Shown piece after piece: positions 26,780-35,375 of a stretch of DNA of 64,000 nucleotides; position 1 is the first letter of the stretch, and every line of letters begins with the position of its first letter. Source of the stretch: Affinirhizobium straminoryzae (lineage in GTDB: Bacteria; Pseudomonadota; Alphaproteobacteria; Rhizobiales; Rhizobiaceae); NCBI RefSeq assembly GCF_007004135.1, contig NZ_VJMG01000011.1:62001-126000 (forward strand), read 5' to 3'. Position numbers and translations under genes: made by a program. The notes under the pieces were generated by a model that was given only the letters and a program-made list of their open reading frames with translations, was not told the origin of the DNA and searched no databases.

Positions 26780-27756
26780 CAGGCCTTCACCACACTCTGG
26801 TCGATGATTCCGAACGGCGCGGAGCCATCCGGCAGGCGGGCTTCCATGCGCACGCGATCGCCCCAGGTCAGGAAGGGCGTGCGCGCAGCCCCTTCGTCCA
26901 GCAGTTCGATCACCCGGATCTCGGAAATACAGGAGGAACCGGCTGCGCGATCGGCATTCGAAACCGTTCCCGATCCGAGGATGGTCCCGGCTGAAAGCTT
27001 TCTGGTATCGGCGCAGTGGGCAATCAGTTCGCCAAAGGAGAAGTGCATCTCGCGGCCATTGGCGCGGCCCACTTCGCGGCCATTGATTTCGACATGCAGC
27101 GCAATTCCGACGCGGCCATTGTGCCAGTAAGGTCCAAGTTCGTCCGGTGTGATGGCGACCGGGGCAAAGGCGGTCGAGGGTTTTGCCTGAAGAAAGCCAA
27201 AGCCCGCCCGCATTTCGCGCGGGCCGACGGCGCGCAGGGACCAGTCATTGATCTGCACGAGAAGGCGAATATGTGCTTCGGCCTGCTCGGCGCCCGTGCG
27301 CATCGGCACCTCCGACAGGACCACGCCGAATTCGCCCTCCATGTCGATCCACAGCGCGTCGTCCGGGAACTCGACATCTGCCAGGGGGCCGCGAAAATCA
27401 TCGCTCGCACCCTGATAGACGAGCGGGATAGTCTCGAAATCCGGATTTTGCGGTGTCTTGAATGCCTCTTCCATCAGGCGGCCGTGGTTGAGGAAGGCCG
27501 AGGCATCCAGCCATTGCGGTGCGCGCGGCAGGGGCGCAAGGCAACGCTCCGGCTGGAAGCGTGTCGCAAAGGGCTCCTCGCCCGCATTCAGACGGGCGTA
27601 AAGTGCCTCCAGATCGGGCGATACCATATCCCAGTCATCGAGGGCTGCCTGGAGGGTTGGCGCGATGCCGGTTGCAGGAATGGCGATGGTGAGATCGCGC
27701 GATACAACCCAAAATTGCCCGTCGCGGCTTCCGTCGTGATAAGTGGCGAACTTCAT
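26779..27756 (-). CDS. Fumarylacetoacetate hydrolase-family protein
   Basis: A 325-aa FAH-fold enzyme. The C-terminal catalytic domain includes DMEGEFGVVL with the acidic metal ligands, QINDWSLR and LGSGTVSNADRA. The N-terminus (MKFATYHDGSRDGQ) matches the two-domain FAH/fumarylpyruvate type. The ATG at 27756 was preferred over a longer frame upstream. The family cleaves C-C bonds in 1,3-diketo acids made by ring-cleaving dioxygenases (fumarylacetoacetate, fumarylpyruvate, oxo-heptenedioate). It lies within the operon of a VOC dioxygenase and two hydroxylases, so it probably acts after ring opening. Confidence 0.9.
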   Translation of the reverse strand: MKFATYHDGSRDGQFWVVSRDLTIAIPATGIAPTLQAALDDWDMVSPDLEALYARLNAGEEPFATRFQPERCLAPLPRAPQWLDASAFLNHGRLMEEAFKTPQNPDFETIPLVYQGASDDFRGPLADVEFPDDALWIDMEGEFGVVLSEVPMRTGAEQAEAHIRLLVQINDWSLRAVGPREMRAGFGFLQAKPSTAFAPVAITPDELGPYWHNGRVGIALHVEINGREVGRANGREMHFSFGELIAHCADTRKLSAGTILGSGTVSNADRAAGSSCISEIRVIELLDEGAARTPFLTWGDRVRMEARLPDGSAPFGIIDQSVVKA

Positions 27757-27815
27757 GGAGACCTCGTTCGGCCCTTTGCGGGGCCTTGTCTGCTGGTTAT
27801 TGGCGCTGCCGGGCG

Positions 27816-28397
27816 TCAGTGCCCGGCAAGCTGTTCTGCAAGGGCCGGATCGTATGTGCCGGACACCAGCACAAACAGCATCCGGCACGGCGCGCCGGAG
27901 CGATTGGCCCAGGCATGGTTGGTGCCGCGCTGGATGACGACCGAACCCGGCTTCAACAGCACTTCGTCATCATCCAGAATCAGTGTCATTTCACCATCGA
28001 TCACGATGCCGTAGTCAATGGATTCCGTGCGATGCATCAGCGGATGCGGAGAATGTTCCCTGACCGTCGAGGCTGCACGGTCGCCAATCTCCTCGAAGGC
28101 ATCGCCCATGCGTGCGCTGCCGTTCTGTAGAAAATCCTCGGTATCGGGAGGAATGTCCACGAAGCGGATCCGGGTGCCGCCCGCAGGCGGGGGAAGGACC
28201 AGGGGGCCCGTGGTCGGATCGGGCCCGTTGTCGACGCGCGCCGGGCTTTCGCCGGTTGCCCAGACCTCGTGGAAGACGGTGCCGGGGATGGCCGCCAGTT
28301 CCACGACGGTCGGCAAGGGGCCGACCTCGCTGAGGGCGGAGCGGCCATCTTTCGTGTGTCCGGTGATGATCCGGGTGATCGGGGGGAATTGACTCAT
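27816..28397 (-). CDS. Cupin-domain protein
   Basis: A 193-aa protein with a C-terminal single cupin barrel: HPLMHRTESIDYGIVIDGE, then LKPGSVVIQRGTNHAWANRSG. The HxxxxxxD/E and late His of the two cupin motifs are present, although the first motif lacks the usual HxH. Such proteins occur in many aromatic-degradation operons as isomerases or small dioxygenases. Its ATG overlaps the MFS gene stop (ATGA). The biochemical role is unknown. Confidence 0.8.
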   Translation of the reverse strand: MSQFPPITRIITGHTKDGRSALSEVGPLPTVVELAAIPGTVFHEVWATGESPARVDNGPDPTTGPLVLPPPAGGTRIRFVDIPPDTEDFLQNGSARMGDAFEEIGDRAASTVREHSPHPLMHRTESIDYGIVIDGEMTLILDDDEVLLKPGSVVIQRGTNHAWANRSGAPCRMLFVLVSGTYDPALAEQLAGH

Positions 28398-29512
28398 GCG
28401 ATCTTTGCCTTGGTGAAAAAGCCTATGGCGATAGCGGCGACGACGACAGCGGCCATGCCCAGCGCTTCGAAGCCCAGGTTTTCACCCAGTGCGCCGCCGA
28501 CAATGGGGCCGAGGGCAGCACCGACCATCAGCGTCGCGGGGGTTGCTGCGGTTGCGCGTCCGGTGGGGTCCAGCGTGGCCAGTCGTCCGAAAGCGAAGGT
28601 ATGGGTGAAGATCTGTACGGCCACGAAGACGGCGGCGGCCGGTGCCCACACCGCGAACAGCGTGGCGCTGGTCACGATCACGGCCAGAACGGCCTGGATC
28701 GCCGGGCCGATCTGGGTGACGAGCGGCGCCGACACGCGCGTCTGGAGCAGAGCTGCCAGCGGGGAAGGCACGAAAAAGTTCACGAAACCCAGCGCAATCA
28801 GCGCCGCCAGGACATGCTCCGGTTCGAAGCCGCGTCCCTTGCCGATGACCTCCACAAAGGAAAAGACCATGGACTGGTTGAAGGTCATGATGCTGATGCC
28901 GAAGATGGTGAGCCATGTGGCACGGCTGAAGGGGCTTTTGTCATGGCGGATGCGGCTGGTGGGATTGCTGAACAGAAAGCCGCAGGCAAGAGCCGCGATC
29001 ACCATGATGCCGCCGAACACCTGAAACAGCACTGGACCGCCGCGAACGATCAGAAGCTGCGGGATTGCCGCCAGGAGAATGATGGCGAACAGGCCGATGG
29101 CAATGCCGGCAAAGGCAAACAGACGATGCGGATTGGCAGCCTGTCCCATGGTCCCGTGAATGATCGACAGGGCCGTGCCCGCCGAGATGCCTGCGATGAG
29201 ATGCAGGAGGGCGAGCATCGCAAAGCCGGACTGGGTGGAGGCAATGAAGAAGGCGAGTGCGGTGATGGCAAAGCCCAGGGTCGAAAGCAGCTTGTGGTTC
29301 AACTGATTGAAGCGGGGGGCAATGCTGGCACTCGCTCCGACTGCTCCCAGCAGGAAGAGAGTGGCCAGTGCGCCAGCCTCCTGCGGGCTGAAGCCGTAGC
29401 GCTCGACCAGCGCCCCGACCCAGACGGGAAGTGCTACGAGATCGAGCATTCCCGCACAATGGCCGATGACGAGTGCGACCGATCCGGCCACACCGAATTT
29501 CTGTCCTGACAT
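28394..29512 (-). CDS. MFS transporter of the aromatic operon
   Basis: A 372-aa, about 12-helix major facilitator. Hydrophobic segments cover the whole protein; the N-terminal part includes HCAGMLDLVALPVWVGALVERYGFSPQEAG. It is coupled to the cupin gene by a 4-nt overlap and follows the second FAD monooxygenase gene after 77 nt. It probably takes up the aromatic substrate or exports an intermediate. Direction and substrate are inferred only from the operon. Confidence 0.82.
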   Translation of the reverse strand: MSGQKFGVAGSVALVIGHCAGMLDLVALPVWVGALVERYGFSPQEAGALATLFLLGAVGASASIAPRFNQLNHKLLSTLGFAITALAFFIASTQSGFAMLALLHLIAGISAGTALSIIHGTMGQAANPHRLFAFAGIAIGLFAIILLAAIPQLLIVRGGPVLFQVFGGIMVIAALACGFLFSNPTSRIRHDKSPFSRATWLTIFGISIMTFNQSMVFSFVEVIGKGRGFEPEHVLAALIALGFVNFFVPSPLAALLQTRVSAPLVTQIGPAIQAVLAVIVTSATLFAVWAPAAAVFVAVQIFTHTFAFGRLATLDPTGRATAATPATLMVGAALGPIVGGALGENLGFEALGMAAVVVAAIAIGFFTKAKIA

Positions 29513-29589
29513 TCACGCTCCTCCGATGGTTCTGCGCCAGGGCAAGGGCGGGCGACCTCCTCAGTCGCCGCGCCGGCGCGATGTCTGTT

Positions 29590-30720
29590 TCAGATGGCTT
29601 CCGCAAGCGTCTTCATGGAAGCCTGCATGATGGCTGCGTGCTCTTCCCTGCTGCCGCCATGGATTTCGATATCGGCGAGACGACCGGAGTTCTCCACCAC
29701 CATCCGGCACCGCTCCCAGCGGCGTGCCTCGAAACCGGAAAGCGCAGACAGGATATCCTCTGCTGCGGCCAGTTCTTCCGCGAGCACCATGGCATCCTCA
29801 ATGCCGATGCAGGCGCCTGCGGCCAGATGTGGCGTGGTTGCATGCACGGCGTCGCCGATCAGCACGACGCGGCCGTTCGACCAGGGGCGCGGCAGAAGCA
29901 TCTGCTCCAGCGGGCGATAGACGATCTGATGCTCCGACGAGAGTTCCGCTGCGATCGTACGGATGATGGGGGAGGAAAAGCGCTCCAGCAGGCCGCGCAG
30001 GGTTTCCACGAAGGTTTCCGGCGCCACGAAATCGTTGGTCGCGCGATCCTCCGTGAGAAACAGATAGGCCTGATCCTTGCCAACGCCGTTCAGGCCGACC
30101 TTGACGGTCGGTCCCATCCACATGGCAACCGTGTTGATACCGGCCGGCTTCGGCAGCACGGCCCGCCAGACCGACTGGCCGATGAAGCGGGGCTTCGGCG
30201 CGTGCGGAAACATTTTTGCCCGTACGGCGGAATAGAGCCCGTCCGCGCCGATCACCAGATCGTAGCGGCCTTCGGTGCCGTCGTTGAAGTGTACCGTCAC
30301 GCCGTCTGCATCCTGATGCAAATCGGTGAAGGTGATGCCAAGCCTGACGCGCGTGCTGGACGCCCGCACGGCGTCGGACAGCATCTTGGCAAGCGCCGGG
30401 CGCATGATGCCGCCACCGCCGGGAATGTCGGGACCGGCGACGCGCGGCGTCGGTAGTGTCACGAGCACCCGGTCGTCCGGCCCGCGCATCTCCACACCGT
30501 CGCTGGCAAAACCCTCTTCGAAGAAGCGGTCGATCAGCCCGAGTTGCTTGAGCACGCGAAGCGTCGAGCCATGCAGGCTGATACCGGCACCATAGGAGCG
30601 CCAGCCCGCATCGATTTCCACCAGATCCACGGCAAAGCCGTTGCGGGAAAGCTGGAGCGCGGCCGTCATGCCGGCAAAGCCGCCGCCGATGATCAGCACG
30701 GTCTTGATATGCGAATTCAT
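29590..30720 (-). CDS. FAD-dependent aromatic monooxygenase (2)
   Basis: A 376-aa class A flavoprotein monooxygenase. FAD GxGxxG is in LIIGGGFAGMTAAL, the DG motif in LVIGADGLYSAVR and the GD motif in VLIGDAVHATTPHLAAGA. The ATG at 30720 lies 1 nt past the Rieske gene stop. This group hydroxylates phenolic rings ortho to an existing OH, using NAD(P)H and O2. It is the second such enzyme of the operon and probably prepares a ring for cleavage by the VOC dioxygenase, or acts on a second ring. Confidence 0.9.
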   Translation of the reverse strand: MNSHIKTVLIIGGGFAGMTAALQLSRNGFAVDLVEIDAGWRSYGAGISLHGSTLRVLKQLGLIDRFFEEGFASDGVEMRGPDDRVLVTLPTPRVAGPDIPGGGGIMRPALAKMLSDAVRASSTRVRLGITFTDLHQDADGVTVHFNDGTEGRYDLVIGADGLYSAVRAKMFPHAPKPRFIGQSVWRAVLPKPAGINTVAMWMGPTVKVGLNGVGKDQAYLFLTEDRATNDFVAPETFVETLRGLLERFSSPIIRTIAAELSSEHQIVYRPLEQMLLPRPWSNGRVVLIGDAVHATTPHLAAGACIGIEDAMVLAEELAAAEDILSALSGFEARRWERCRMVVENSGRLADIEIHGGSREEHAAIMQASMKTLAEAI

Positions 30721-30721
30721 G

Positions 30722-31111
30722 TCAGATCTCCTCCGTGGGACCGGCGACGAAAACGTCCCCTTCATCTCCCACCACGATATTGACGCGTGTCAGTTGCTGC
30801 CCGAGGCATGGGCCAAGGATGCACTGCCCTGTTTCCATGTCGAACAGGGCATGGTGCGAGTGGCAGGTCAGGTGTGTCTTGTCGCCGTTCATATAGGCGT
30901 CGGTTTTCCACGCCATTGGTGTTCCGGTTGAGTAATGCGGGCAGGCGTCACGCCAGGCATGCAGAACGCCGTTGCGCCTGAGCACGATGATCTTGCGGCG
31001 GGAACCGGCGAGAGGCCCGAAGCCGCGCGCCTCCCCCTCGCCGATGTCCGAGGCACGACAGAGCAGATACCGGGTCTCCGTATGCTGCAGGAGTGCCGTC
31101 GGATCAGACAT
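30722..31111 (-). CDS. Rieske [2Fe-2S] protein
   Basis: A 129-aa single-domain Rieske protein. The cluster motif is visible as CPH (about residue 57) and CHSHH further on (CxH...CxxH). It resembles the small ferredoxin components of ring-hydroxylating dioxygenases, but the catalytic alpha subunit and a reductase are absent from the window. It starts 8 nt inside the end of the preceding monooxygenase gene. It may donate electrons to an oxygenase in this operon, an unusual pairing because class A flavoprotein monooxygenases do not need a ferredoxin. Confidence 0.9.
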   Translation of the reverse strand: MSDPTALLQHTETRYLLCRASDIGEGEARGFGPLAGSRRKIIVLRRNGVLHAWRDACPHYSTGTPMAWKTDAYMNGDKTHLTCHSHHALFDMETGQCILGPCLGQQLTRVNIVVGDEGDVFVAGPTEEI

Positions 31112-32327
31112 GCAGTTCCCTCAGCGACAGCGACATACGTTCTGCATCCGCCAGATAGTCCTTTTCCACCATGGACTGCAGCAGCCGCGTGCGATCAAAC
31201 ACCTGATCGCGCAACCAGGCGAGCGGCTTCGGCATCCGGTGGAAGACATTGCCAAGCTTGCGGGCAAACTCGACCTGATGGTTGCAATACGCGACCCGAT
31301 CCGCTTCGAAGGTGCCGATGGCGCGATCGACGGCGGCGCGATCGGTCAGATCGGCCTGCCCCAGCGCGCGCGCCAGGAAATAACCGTCCTCGATGGCCAT
31401 GCCCATGCCGTAGGCTGCATAGGGGGAAACGGGATGGACGGCATCGCCCAGACAAACCACTCTTCCGTTGGACCACTTGGAGAGCGACGGACGGTTGTAG
31501 ACCTCCCAACGGAAGATCTGCCTGGCGAAATCCGTGCGGTCGGCAAACAGGTTCATCGGATAGGCAAAAGGTGCCAGAAGCTTGCGCACGTGCTGCTCCG
31601 GATCCACTGGTGGTGTGGCATCGGCCGAGGATTTCTCGACGATCCACCACTCGAAACCGGGCTTTCCGCCATGCTTCATCGGAAAGTAACTTGCCTGCAC
31701 CTCACGACCGTGATGGAGAGCGCCGATGTCCTTCGGAAGTTCCGGAATGTCTTCGCACCATGCAAGCCAGACGCGCAGGCCGACATGGAACAGGTTCAGT
31801 GGTCCGAGAGCCTGTTCCGAAACCTTGGAGCGGATGCCATCCGCGCCGATCAGAAGGTCGACGGCAACCTGATTGCCATTGTCGAACTTCACGATGATTT
31901 CGTTGCCACGTTCTTCATAGGCGCTGAAGCGGTGGCCTGGCGTGATCACCGAGGGGTCGAGCGCATTGAGCGCCTCGAGCATCTTGGCATAGGCAGACGA
32001 TCGCAGGATGCCGTAGTGCCATCCCTCGATGCCCATTGCCCTTTCGACGTCCCGGTTGAACGGCAGGTCGACGCGAACCTCGCCCTTCGGATTGCGAAAC
32101 TGTACCCGCGTCTTGAGGCCGAAATTGTTGATGACGTCGATGCCGTAGTTCCGAAGCACCGCCAGAACCGGCACCGACAACAGTACGGCCCCGCCGAGTG
32201 GCTTCGGCTCCGGATTCTGCTCATAGAGCCTGACGTCGTAGCCGGCCTTTCGAAGGGCGATTGCTGCCGATACGCCCCCCGGCCCTGCGCCAACGATTGC
32301 GACACGTTTTCCGGTTCGCTGTTCCAA
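31104..32327 (-). CDS. FAD-dependent aromatic monooxygenase (1), TTG start
   Basis: A 407-aa class A flavoprotein hydroxylase (salicylate/3-hydroxybenzoate hydroxylase type). It has IVGAGPGGVSAAI (FAD), LLIGADGIRSKVS (DG motif) and VCLGDAVHPVSPYAAYGMG (GD motif). The start is TTG at 32327: GGAGG (32335-32339) lies 7 nt upstream and the FAD motif begins about residue 9. An ATG directly after this GGAGG is out of frame and opens only a 37-codon frame. In naringenin-degrading Herbaspirillum a similar enzyme (FdeE) hydroxylates the A ring; that is an analogy, not proof. Confidence 0.88.
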   Translation of the reverse strand: MEQRTGKRVAIVGAGPGGVSAAIALRKAGYDVRLYEQNPEPKPLGGAVLLSVPVLAVLRNYGIDVINNFGLKTRVQFRNPKGEVRVDLPFNRDVERAMGIEGWHYGILRSSAYAKMLEALNALDPSVITPGHRFSAYEERGNEIIVKFDNGNQVAVDLLIGADGIRSKVSEQALGPLNLFHVGLRVWLAWCEDIPELPKDIGALHHGREVQASYFPMKHGGKPGFEWWIVEKSSADATPPVDPEQHVRKLLAPFAYPMNLFADRTDFARQIFRWEVYNRPSLSKWSNGRVVCLGDAVHPVSPYAAYGMGMAIEDGYFLARALGQADLTDRAAVDRAIGTFEADRVAYCNHQVEFARKLGNVFHRMPKPLAWLRDQVFDRTRLLQSMVEKDYLADAERMSLSLRELHV

Positions 32328-32381
32328 ATTCCATCCTCCCAGTCTTTTCAATCCGTGCCGGTGCACTCCTCCCAGAGTGCG

Positions 32382-33326
32382 TCAGTGCTTGGCCCCTGGG
32401 GGTGGACCGCCGGGGGCCCACTTCTCGCGCATTTCGAAGAGAACGATCTGTGAGGCTTCCGCACCCATGGGCGCCTCCCGCGCCACCCAGGTGTCATCAT
32501 GCTTGTCCATGTCGGCGTCGTATTCGAAGTGGCAGCCAAGCGGGCTGTTGAAATACCAGAACCAGTTCGATCCGAACTTGTGGCGACCGGGCCCCCAGAA
32601 GCTCTGGTAACCCTTCTTGACGAAGCGGGTGCCGGCAACCATCAGCTCGGTCGGCCCGCCCATGTGGAACGCCAGGTGCTCGCATCCCTTCATGTATTCC
32701 GGCGTGCGGATGAAGAAGAGCGTGTGGTGATCGTCATTGGCCCTTGGTCGCAGGAAAGGACCGGCGCCGGTCAGAACGTCGGTGATGACGAAGCCGAGGC
32801 GATCGCAATAGAAGCGGGCCGCGATTTCGATATCCGGGACGAAGAGCACGACGTGGCTCAGTGTTCGCGGCAGAGCGGGCATTTCTTCCCACACGCCGAT
32901 CTCGTTCGGACGGCGCTGGGCGGGAGCGCCGGGAGCATTGATCTTTTCCGCGGGCATGTCGAGTTCACGGCGGATCGTGACCTGGAACTTCAATTCAAAG
33001 CCGTGGTCGTCCTTGAACTCGATCGAACCGTCCGAAAGGCGTGTGACGCGGCGGTCGCGACCGAGTTCCGCTTCAATCGCATCGAGATCCTCGGCGGCGC
33101 GAACGCCATAGACCTGCTGGCGCAGCATGTTGGACGTCGGCAGCGGGGGCGGCAGCGTCGGGTCTGCCTTGTGGCGGACGATGATGCCGGTACCATCCAG
33201 CGTCTCGAAAAGTCCGCCGCTCTCGGTGACATTCACCGGCTTCAGCCCCCAGGCCGTCAGATATTCCGTGCAGGCAGCGACATCGTCGACACCGAAGATG
33301 AGGTAGTCAGGACCGATGATGTTCAT
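32382..33326 (-). CDS. VOC-family extradiol dioxygenase-like protein
   Basis: A 314-aa protein of two vicinal-oxygen-chelate modules. The C-terminal module has the metal ligands expected of type I extradiol dioxygenases: His in SHVVLFVPD, His in HLAFHMGG and Glu in CHFEYDADMD. The N-terminal module begins GPDYLIFGVDDV. The ATG at 33326 was chosen; the longer frame lacks family similarity. It is probably the ring-cleaving enzyme of the operon, acting on the catechol or quinol made by the monooxygenases. Ring-cleavage mode cannot be set from sequence alone. Confidence 0.87.
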   Translation of the reverse strand: MNIIGPDYLIFGVDDVAACTEYLTAWGLKPVNVTESGGLFETLDGTGIIVRHKADPTLPPPLPTSNMLRQQVYGVRAAEDLDAIEAELGRDRRVTRLSDGSIEFKDDHGFELKFQVTIRRELDMPAEKINAPGAPAQRRPNEIGVWEEMPALPRTLSHVVLFVPDIEIAARFYCDRLGFVITDVLTGAGPFLRPRANDDHHTLFFIRTPEYMKGCEHLAFHMGGPTELMVAGTRFVKKGYQSFWGPGRHKFGSNWFWYFNSPLGCHFEYDADMDKHDDTWVAREAPMGAEASQIVLFEMREKWAPGGPPPGAKH

Positions 33327-33354
33327 GATAGCAATCCTTGGGATCAGTGCCGGA

Positions 33355-34023
33355 TCAGCCGGCGTTGAGAACATATTCGCGGGCAATCGCGATCGAGATG
33401 TTTCCCTGCCCGGCGGTCAGATGATGGCGGATGGCGTCACGACAGGCCTGCGCAAATCCGATCGCGGCCGTCTCGTCAGCCAGCAGGAAGATATCGATCG
33501 CCTTCACCGGTGAAGGCACCGCAGGGACGCAGCGGCTTTGGCCGAGAAGAGCGCTTGTGCTGTCACCCAGCGCCTCCGTCAGGGCCGCAATGACAGGTGC
33601 ATCAGCATGCCAGAACAGGAACACTTTCACGCGGCCGGCCGCGGGGTGCTCCGGAGCATGCGTGATCTCTTCATGCACGGGGATGCCGACGACCCGCTCC
33701 GGATCGACCATGTTGGGCTCGTCCGGCAGGAGGTGCGTCCTGTAGTGGTCGGTTTCCCGTCCAGCCTTCAGCGTGGCAATATCTGGTGCCCAGATTTCCG
33801 TCACGAAATCGAGACCAAGGGCAAAGGGTTCCGCCTGTCCTTCCCCGCCGGGAAAAATGCCGTCGAAGACATGGTTCTGGACATAGCGTCGCGGCGCCTT
33901 CTCAGGCTCGGCAGCGATGTAGTCAAGGACCAGCTTGCCGTGCACCTCCTTCATGTGGTGGCGATGCTCCGCCAGCGTCTGGCCACGCTTGCGACGGCCG
34001 GCCATCAGGATCTTGAAACTCAT
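33355..34023 (-). CDS. EthD-domain protein
   Basis: A 222-aa protein with an N-terminal EthD/dimeric ferredoxin-like fold (FKILMAGRRKRGQTLAEHRHHMKEVHG), of the type found in monooxygenase- and cyclase-like small proteins. The second half (GRVKVFLFWHADAPVIAALTEAL) may be a degenerate copy of the same fold. The ATG at 34023 overlaps the alpha/beta hydrolase stop (ATGA). Proteins of this kind are common in ring-degrading operons, but their reaction is usually unknown. Confidence 0.78.
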   Translation of the reverse strand: MSFKILMAGRRKRGQTLAEHRHHMKEVHGKLVLDYIAAEPEKAPRRYVQNHVFDGIFPGGEGQAEPFALGLDFVTEIWAPDIATLKAGRETDHYRTHLLPDEPNMVDPERVVGIPVHEEITHAPEHPAAGRVKVFLFWHADAPVIAALTEALGDSTSALLGQSRCVPAVPSPVKAIDIFLLADETAAIGFAQACRDAIRHHLTAGQGNISIAIAREYVLNAG

Positions 34024-35192
34024 GCCTTGCCTCCCCTGGCGGTACGTCCGCCAAGAATCTCGGCCACCCAGTCGGCGATGTAGGCGCCTGCATTGGCGGA
34101 ATTGTCGAAGCTGGAATGCTGCACGCCGCCGGTGCGCTCGTCGAAGATCTTCAGCTCGCGCTTCGGGCTGTTGACCAGCTGGTCGTAGGTGGCATGTGCC
34201 CATTGCAGCGGGATCTGGCTGTCCTTTTCGCCGTGCGTGACGAGGAAAGGTACGCGGATGCGGTCGAGGATCCCGTTCAGATGAACCTTTTCGGCGATGG
34301 TCATGAAATCGTCCATGTCCTTGGCGCCCCAGACCCACATCACATGGCTCCAGTAATGCGGCACCGGGAAATTGCCTTCGCGGGCAAGACGCTTCTTCTG
34401 CACATCGCGCCAGTCGTGATTGGCGCCCCAGACCACTCCGCAGGCAAAGCGCGGCTCGAAGGCCACTGCGCGCGGGCAGTAGTAGCCGCCGAGAGACACA
34501 CCTTCCATGCCGATGCGCTTCGGATCCACGTCGGGTCTGGTTTCCAGCCAATCGACCACGCGCGAGGCCCAGTGCTCGCTGTCGAAGCGGGCGGTCAGAC
34601 CCTGCAGGCGCAGTGCTTCACCCGTGCCGGGCTGGTCGACGATGAGCGAGGCGACCCCGCGCTTGGCAAGCCAGGTTGGCAGGCCGACCAGAAACTTCAT
34701 CTCCTTGGTGCTGTCGAGGCCATTCACCTGCACGAGCAGGGGGGCCGGGCCATCGACGCCTTCGGCCGGCACATAAAGCGCCGACAGATGCGTCCCCTCA
34801 TAGGGGATTTCCACGCGGCGGCAGGGCGAGCCCGACAGATCCAGCCCCTTGGCGAAGGCCGCAAGGAAACGCTGATAGAGCGCAACGCGACCTTCGGAGC
34901 CGTGGGCAAGCAGGCGCTCGGCTGTCAGCATGTAATTGGCGGCGCGGATCAGCTTTTCACCGGCAGAGATCAGGCGGCCGCGTTCCTCGTCTTCTTGCGC
35001 GAGAGAGACGAGCTTGTCGGCCATGCGGATCCAGGTTTCACGAAATGCCTGCGTGCCTGCGGCGTCCGGCGCCTTCGCTGCGTCCTGCAGCGGCGCGCAC
35101 ATTTCCTCGATCTCTCCCATCCGGGCACCCATTTCGATCGACAGGTTGACCGAAAGGTTCCAGACGTAATTGGTGGGAAAGTACTTGAACAT
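34020..35192 (-). CDS. Alpha/beta hydrolase (2,6-dihydroxypseudooxynicotine hydrolase-like C-C hydrolase)
   Basis: A 390-aa hydrolase. The N-terminal helical part (about 130 aa) is followed by an alpha/beta domain with the nucleophile in GVSLGGYYCPRA, the acid in HGEKDSQIPLQWA and the catalytic histidine in VQHSSFDN. The helical N-terminal domain plus this elbow sequence resembles 2,6-dihydroxypseudooxynicotine hydrolase and related beta-diketone C-C hydrolases. It is the first gene of the 11-gene operon, divergent from the NodD-like regulator. It probably splits the bond linking two parts of the substrate, such as a ring and a side chain. The ATG at 35192 fits the family N-terminus. Confidence 0.86.
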   Translation of the reverse strand: MFKYFPTNYVWNLSVNLSIEMGARMGEIEEMCAPLQDAAKAPDAAGTQAFRETWIRMADKLVSLAQEDEERGRLISAGEKLIRAANYMLTAERLLAHGSEGRVALYQRFLAAFAKGLDLSGSPCRRVEIPYEGTHLSALYVPAEGVDGPAPLLVQVNGLDSTKEMKFLVGLPTWLAKRGVASLIVDQPGTGEALRLQGLTARFDSEHWASRVVDWLETRPDVDPKRIGMEGVSLGGYYCPRAVAFEPRFACGVVWGANHDWRDVQKKRLAREGNFPVPHYWSHVMWVWGAKDMDDFMTIAEKVHLNGILDRIRVPFLVTHGEKDSQIPLQWAHATYDQLVNSPKRELKIFDERTGGVQHSSFDNSANAGAYIADWVAEILGGRTARGGKA

Positions 35193-35302
35193 TGGGTCTC
35201 CTCGAACGCGCCACCCGGGCGATGCTGTCGACGGGAGAACCATCGCGCAGGACGTCCTGCGCCCTGCCTCGATATCTCCTCCCCGAACGGAGACTTAACG
35301 AA

Positions 35303-35362
35303 CATCAATCTGTTTACAAAATTGCTTCGATGAATGATTTGTATTGATGGAGTGAATACAAA
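35303..35362. promoter_or_regulatory. Nested dyad symmetries in the LysR/aromatic-operon control region
   Basis: The 183-nt divergent gap (35193-35375) carries two perfect inverted repeats. TTTGTATT-N9-AATACAAA (35338-35362) ends right at the GGAGGG of the LysR gene, and CATCAAT (35303-35309) pairs with ATTGATG (35343-35349). Overlap of the two suggests a multi-site LysR operator controlling both directions. No full nod-box is present. The symmetry is visible; binding is inferred. Confidence 0.5.
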
Positions 35363-35375
35363 GGAGGGTGCAGGC

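Noticed and set aside
32382-33326. 2,3-dihydroxybiphenyl dioxygenase name for the VOC protein
   Set aside because: Metal ligands fit, but the substrate cannot be told and no biphenyl genes are present.
35193-35375. Possible nod box before the NodD-like gene
   Set aside because: The ATC-N9-GAT spacing of nod boxes is not present in full; only other dyads are seen.
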